Notes under the pieces: model-generated
Told to the model about the DNA's origin: nothing
Seen by the model: only the letters and a program-made list of their open reading frames with translations
Databases searched by the model: none
Assembly: GCA_937927885.1 (NCBI GenBank)
Contig: CALEZJ010000568.1
Span: 1 to 9,183, forward strand
Direction of reading: 5' to 3'
DNA from: an uncultured Paracoccaceae bacterium
GTDB taxonomy: Bacteria; Pseudomonadota; Alphaproteobacteria; Rhodobacterales; Rhodobacteraceae
Length of the DNA stretch: 9,183 nucleotides
Shown here: positions 6,337-9,183 of the stretch, in pieces
How the letters are laid out: the number at the start of each line of letters is the position of its first letter
Numbering within the stretch: the stretch's first letter is position 1
Position numbers and translations under genes: made by a program

Positions 6337-6726
6337 ATGTTCGCAGTCCTCAAGACCGGCGGCAAGCAGTATCGCGTCCAGGCGGGCGACGTGCTGCGGG
6401 TCGAGCGTCTGGCCGCCGAAGCCGGCGAGACCATCCAGTTCAACGACGTGCTGATGCTGGGCGGTGACTCCACCGTCGTCGGCGCCCCGCTGGTGGCCGG
6501 TGCCGCCGTGCAGGCGACCGTGATCGACCAGATCAAGGCCGACAAGGTCATCCACTTCGTCAAGCGCCGCCGCAAGCACAGCTCGCAGCGCACCAAGGGT
6601 CATCGTCAGAAGCTGACGCTGGTTCGCATCACCGACATCCTCGCCTCGGGCGGCGATCAGACCGGCGTCAAGGCGGCGATCGGCTCGGGCACCCCGGCGG
6701 CCAGCACCGCCGCAGCAGCGGAGTAA
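6337..6726 (+). CDS. rplU: 50S ribosomal protein L21
   Basis: L21 is a large-subunit protein that binds 23S rRNA; it is cytosolic and ribosomal. The 129-residue product opens with the family signature MFAVLKTGGKQYRVQAGD. It carries FNDVLMLGGD (35-44), the basic rRNA-binding stretch VIHFVKRRRKHSSQRTKGHR (71-90) and KLTLVRITDI (92-101). From about 102 it has an Ala/Ser/Gly-rich tail ending AASTAAAAE, longer than the roughly 103 residues of E. coli L21; such tails are familiar in Rhodobacterales. The ATG is fixed by homology and by the AAGGA site upstream, although the frame is open for several hundred more bases. It is the first gene of the rplU-rpmA operon, with a 6-base gap to rpmA. Confidence 0.97.
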   Translation: MFAVLKTGGKQYRVQAGDVLRVERLAAEAGETIQFNDVLMLGGDSTVVGAPLVAGAAVQATVIDQIKADKVIHFVKRRRKHSSQRTKGHRQKLTLVRITDILASGGDQTGVKAAIGSGTPAASTAAAAE

Positions 6727-6732
6727 CACCCC

Positions 6733-7002
6733 ATGGCACACAAGAAAGCAGGCGGTTCGTCGCGCAACGGTCGCGACTCGGCCGGTCGCCGCCTCGGCGT
6801 GAAGCTCTATGGCGGCCAGGCGGCTGTCGCGGGCAACATCATCGTGCGCCAGCGCGGCACCGTGCATTGGGCCGGTGCGGGCGTCGGCATGGGCAAGGAT
6901 CACACGCTGTTCGCCCTCGTCGATGGTCATGTGACCTTCACCAAGGGCCTCAAGGGCCGCAGCTTTGTCTCGATCGTCCCAGCGAGCGAAGCCGCCGAGT
7001 AA
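6733..7002 (+). CDS. rpmA: 50S ribosomal protein L27
   Basis: L27 sits at the peptidyl-transferase centre of the large subunit, where its N-terminal tail reaches toward the tRNA acceptor ends. The 89-residue product starts [20 protein letters not shown] and continues with the invariant [19 protein letters not shown] and [16 protein letters not shown] blocks. MAHKKAGG directly follows the initiator region, so no cleaved N-terminal extension of the Firmicutes type is present. GGAG at 6720-6723, inside the end of rplU, lies 9 bases before the ATG and acts as its ribosome site. A hairpin pair follows the gene, so rplU-rpmA is probably a closed transcription unit. Confidence 0.97.
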   Translation: MAHKKAGGSSRNGRDSAGRRLGVKLYGGQAAVAGNIIVRQRGTVHWAGAGVGMGKDHTLFALVDGHVTFTKGLKGRSFVSIVPASEAAE

Positions 7003-7029
7003 CGCAAAGAATTTACATTTGCACGTTAC
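6999..7029 (+). repeat. Imperfect hairpin spanning the rpmA stop codon
   Basis: GTAACG (6999-7004) pairs with CGTTAC (7024-7029), and inside it CAAA (7005-7008) pairs with TTTG (7018-7021). A 2-base bulge on the right arm and a 9-base AT-rich loop complete the structure. It includes the TAA of rpmA and stands directly before the strong terminator stem. It may protect the 3' end or slow termination, but this is inferred from structure alone. Confidence 0.4.
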
Positions 7030-7031
7030 AC

Positions 7032-7075
7032 GGGGGCTGACAGGAGACTGTCAGCCCCCAATCCATTGATTTTCC
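7032..7075 (+). terminator. Intrinsic terminator of rplU-rpmA
   Basis: A perfect 12-bp stem is formed by GGGGGCTGACAG (7032-7043) and CTGTCAGCCCCC (7048-7059) around a GAGA (GNRA) tetraloop. The T-tract downstream is interrupted (ATTGATTTT at 7065-7073). The stem strength and the place 29 bases after the rpmA stop make this a confident terminator or attenuating hairpin. The imperfect U run leaves room for partial read-through into the acetyltransferase gene. Confidence 0.78.
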
Positions 7076-7110
7076 CGCGGGCCTGGTCCTGCGGGCCTGC
7101 GGAACCTGTC

Positions 7111-7671
7111 ATGATCGCCCGAGCTGCCGCCTCTCCCGCCATTCCTCAGCGCCACCAGCCGGTGATCCGTGCCGAGACCCTGGTCCTGCGCCCGATCGAA
7201 TTGCGCGACGAGCCTTTGCTGGCGCTGCACGCGGGGGATCTGCGCGTCGCGGCGGGAACCCGGTCCATTGCCCATCCGTTGCCGCGCGGGGCGGCGCGCG
7301 CCTTCATCGAGGCCGCGCAGGCGCCCGGGCGCGACGAGGATGTCTGGGCCATCGACGGCAGCGCGCAGGGCGCGCCCGACCTTCTGGGCGTGGTGTCGCT
7401 GAAATCGCTCGACCGCAACCAGAGCCAGATCGGCTATTGGGTCGCGCCCGCCTTCTGGCATGGCGGCATCGCCTCGGCGGCGGTGCGCGCCCTGCTGGCG
7501 GCCAATCCGCATGGCAACCGGACCCTCTTTGCCGAGGTCTTTCAGGACAATCCGGTGTCGGCCCGGCTGCTGACCCATGCCGGCTTCGACTATATCGGCG
7601 ATGCCGAGGCCTTTTCACTGGCGCGCGGCGCGGCAGTGCCGACATGGACCTATCTGCGCAAGATGGGCTGA
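7111..7671 (+). CDS. GNAT-family N-acetyltransferase (RimJ/RimL type)
   Basis: This gene encodes 186 residues. After a short leader the GNAT pattern begins with VIRAETLVLRPIELRDEPLL (18-37). It continues with LLGVVSLKSLDRNQSQIGYW (91-110), the acetyl-CoA-binding region VAPAFWHGGIASAAVRALL (111-129, where GGIAS replaces the usual GxGxA/G), and the C-terminal motif VFQDNPVSARLLTHAGFDYI (143-162). Family members transfer acetyl from acetyl-CoA to protein N-termini or small amines; the substrate cannot be read from sequence. The ATG at 7111 is chosen because a TTG in the same frame at 7066 lies within the terminator tail and lacks a ribosome site. It lies between rpmA and obgE, in the same orientation. 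The location makes a ribosomal-protein substrate conceivable, but that is inference. Confidence 0.87.
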   Translation: MIARAAASPAIPQRHQPVIRAETLVLRPIELRDEPLLALHAGDLRVAAGTRSIAHPLPRGAARAFIEAAQAPGRDEDVWAIDGSAQGAPDLLGVVSLKSLDRNQSQIGYWVAPAFWHGGIASAAVRALLAANPHGNRTLFAEVFQDNPVSARLLTHAGFDYIGDAEAFSLARGAAVPTWTYLRKMG

Positions 7672-7771
7672 GGACGACACGGCACCGGAAGGGTGCATCC
7701 CGAGGGGTGGGAAAAGGGTCATGCGGCACCGGAGCGCGTGGTCCCGCGCGCCCCTTGACCCAGTGCCCCAC

Positions 7772-7800
7772 TTGAACCGCGAACCGCCAGCGTCTATCGC
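7772..7800 (+). promoter_or_regulatory. Candidate promoter for obgE-proB
   Basis: TTGAAC (7772-7777) is followed by a 17-base spacer and TATCGC (7795-7800), the same -10 as before rplU. A start near 7807 would leave a leader of about 25 bases before the obgE ATG. The 158-base gap after the acetyltransferase gene fits an independent promoter. Confidence 0.38.
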
Positions 7801-7829
7801 ATCGTGCAACGCCAACACGGGATCTTGCC

Positions 7830-8867
7830 ATGAAATTCCTCGATCTTGCCAAGGTCACCATCCGCTCGGGTGCGGGCGGCAACGGCTGCATCAGCTTTCG
7901 CCGCGACAAGTTCGTGGAATTCGGCGGCCCCGATGGCGGGGACGGCGGCGACGGCGGCGATGTCTGGATCGAATGCGTGCCCGCACTGAACACGCTGATC
8001 GACTTTCGCTATCAGCAGCATTTCTTTGCCGGCAACGGCCGGTCCGGCATGGGCAAGCAGCGCACCGGGGCGAATGGCGCGGATATCGTGCTGAAAGTGC
8101 CCGCCGGGACCGAAATCCTGGAGGAAGACGGCGAGACGGTCATCGTCGACATCACCGAGGTGGGCCAGCGGTTCCTGTTGGCCAAGGGCGGCAATGGCGG
8201 CTGGGGCAACCTGCGCTTCAAGACCTCGACCAACCAGTCGCCGCACCGCGCCAATCCGGGGCAGGAAGGCGTCGAGCGCATGGTCTGGCTGCGCCTGAAG
8301 CTGATCGCGGATGCGGGACTGGCCGGGCTGCCGAACGCGGGCAAGTCGACCTTTCTTGCCGCAACCTCGAACGCTCGGCCGAAGATCGCGGATTATCCCT
8401 TTACCACGCTGCACCCCAATCTGGGCGTGGTGGGGATCGACCAGAAGGAATTCGTGCTGGCCGATATTCCGGGGCTGATCGAGGGCGCCAGCGAAGGGCG
8501 GGGTCTGGGCGACCAGTTCCTGGGTCATATCGAGCGCTGCGCGGTGCTCTTGCAACTCGTTGATGGCACCTCCGAGGATGTGGCCGAGGACTGGCGCATC
8601 ATCGACCACGAGTTGGAACTCTACAGCGAGATCGTGCATTCAAAGCCACGCATCGTCGGGTTGAACAAGGCCGATGCGCTGGACGACGACGAGATCGCCG
8701 AAAAGCGCGCCGCGCTGCAAGAGGCCAGTGGCGCTCGCGTGCATGTGTTGTCGGCGGCGACGGGCAAAGGCGTGCAAGAGGTGCTGCGCGCGCTCTGGAT
8801 CGAGATTGCCGGCCAGCGCGCCGAAGCCGCGCGCGAAGAGGAGGGGGAACAGCCGTGGCAGCCCTGA
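7830..8867 (+). CDS. obgE: Obg/CgtA GTPase, ribosome assembly
   Basis: Obg is an essential GTPase that binds the 50S subunit and acts in late assembly and stress/cell-cycle control. The 345-residue product shows the Gly-rich Obg fold first ([20 protein letters not shown] at 13-32, [13 protein letters not shown] at 34-46, KGGNGGWGN at 119-127). The G domain follows: G1 GLPNAGKST (166-174, Lys172), switch I FTTL (191-194), G3 DIPG (212-215), G4 NKAD (279-282) and G5 SAA (308-310). A short acidic tail (REEEGEQ) replaces the longer C-terminal domain of the E. coli protein; its length is close to Caulobacter CgtA. The start ATG has GGGAT about 8 bases upstream. Its end overlaps the proB start by 13 bases. 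Placement near rplU-rpmA is the classic arrangement. Confidence 0.97.
   Translation: MKFLDLAKVTIRSGAGGNGCISFRRDKFVEFGGPDGGDGGDGGDVWIECVPALNTLIDFRYQQHFFAGNGRSGMGKQRTGANGADIVLKVPAGTEILEEDGETVIVDITEVGQRFLLAKGGNGGWGNLRFKTSTNQSPHRANPGQEGVERMVWLRLKLIADAGLAGLPNAGKSTFLAATSNARPKIADYPFTTLHPNLGVVGIDQKEFVLADIPGLIEGASEGRGLGDQFLGHIERCAVLLQLVDGTSEDVAEDWRIIDHELELYSEIVHSKPRIVGLNKADALDDDEIAEKRAALQEASGARVHVLSAATGKGVQEVLRALWIEIAGQRAEAAREEEGEQPWQP
8839..8854 (+). promoter_or_regulatory. proB ribosome binding site inside obgE
   Basis: AGGAGG at 8839-8844, extending into a G run to 8847, lies 10 bases before the GTG at 8855. It is the strongest Shine-Dalgarno match in the window. It supports the GTG as the proB start within the last codons of obgE, where it also encodes the Glu-rich tail of Obg. 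Confidence 0.65.
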
Positions 8868-9183
8868 GCGCGGATCGGCCCTCGCTGGCTACAGCGCGGC
8901 GGCTGGTGGTCAAGATCGGCTCGGCCCTGCTGGTCGACGCCGCGTCGGGCACGCTGAAATCCGACTGGCTGGCGGCGCTCGCGCTGGATGTGGCACAGGC
9001 CAAGGCGCGCGGGGCGGATGTGGTGCTGGTCTCTTCGGGCTCGATCGCGCTGGGTCGCCGGGTGCTGGGTCTGCCAAAGGGCGACCTCGCGCTGGAGCAA
9101 TCGCAGGCGGCGGCGGCGGTCGGGCAGATCCGCCTGGCCCGCGCCTATGAAGAGGTGCTGGCCCCGCACGGCATCACCACGGC
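8855..9183 (+). CDS. proB: Glutamate 5-kinase (5' part, runs off window)
   Basis: Glutamate 5-kinase phosphorylates glutamate with ATP in the first step of proline synthesis; it is a cytosolic amino-acid kinase, usually inhibited by proline. About 109 codons are present and the gene is cut by the window edge. Visible signatures are [14 protein letters not shown] (near residues 15-28, the ATP-binding start of the kinase fold), [20 protein letters not shown] (about 54-73) and [20 protein letters not shown] (about 78-97). The GTG at 8855 is chosen for the strong ribosome site before it and for the distance to VVKIGS. It overlaps obgE by 13 bases, so the two are co-transcribed and perhaps coupled. 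Whether a C-terminal PUA domain follows cannot be seen. Confidence 0.93.
   Translation, partial: MAALSADRPSLATARRLVVKIGSALLVDAASGTLKSDWLAALALDVAQAKARGADVVLVSSGSIALGRRVLGLPKGDLALEQSQAAAAVGQIRLARAYEEVLAPHGITT

Noticed and set aside
6209..6454. Small Cys/Arg-rich plus-strand frame starting at GTG in the rplU leader
   Set aside because: It overlaps rplU in another frame, has no ribosome site, and shows shadow-like composition.
6009..6596. N-terminal extension of the GT2 gene to earlier starts (including the ATG at 6128)
   Set aside because: The added residues are Pro/Arg/Ser-rich, run antisense to rplU in the longest form, and lack a ribosome site. GT2 proteins normally begin close to the first beta strand, as with the ATG at 6008.
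7682..7696. Hairpin GCACC/GGTGC after the acetyltransferase gene as a terminator
   Set aside because: The stem is only 5 bp and no T-tract follows.
1..9183. Mobile elements, CRISPR arrays, tRNA or rRNA genes
   Set aside because: No transposase or integrase motifs, no regular spaced repeats, no tRNA cloverleaf or rRNA sequence were seen on either strand.

Overview
The window looks like chromosomal DNA from an alphaproteobacterium, most likely a Rhodobacteraceae member (Paracoccus/Rhodobacter-like). The evidence is the very high GC, the order rplU-rpmA-GNAT-obgE-proB, the sequence and Ala/Ser-rich C-terminal tail of L21, and a 345-residue Obg of the short alphaproteobacterial kind. The genus is inference.

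Left two thirds (about 78-6008, all minus strand, read right to left): a compact five-gene accessory operon. In transcription order it encodes a family 2 glycosyltransferase with a coiled coil and an extra C-terminal module, a 252-residue hypothetical helical/TPR-like protein with a GTG start, two tandem paralogous PAPS-type sulfotransferases, and a 680-residue protein with a helical-repeat N-terminus and a GT32-like glycosyltransferase C-terminus. The last four genes are joined by TGATG or ATGA overlaps, which implies translational coupling. All five products look cytosolic. Together they suggest assembly and sulfation of a surface glycan or glycoconjugate. No polymerase, flippase or export gene is visible. 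A further reading frame may start at the left edge through a TTGA overlap.

Middle (6009-6336): a 328-base divergent intergenic region. It holds a good sigma-70-like promoter for rplU, a 7-bp inverted repeat just upstream of it, and a leader of roughly 130 bases.

Right third (6337-9183, plus strand): housekeeping genes. rplU and rpmA (ribosomal proteins L21 and L27) form a short operon ended by a perfect 12-bp stem with a GAGA tetraloop. A RimJ/RimL-type GNAT acetyltransferase follows. obgE (ribosome-assembly GTPase) has its own candidate promoter, and proB (glutamate 5-kinase) overlaps its 3' end and runs off the window. The point of most interest is the accessory operon with its paired sulfotransferases, of which one has lysine and the other arginine in the PAPS 5'-phosphosulfate loop.
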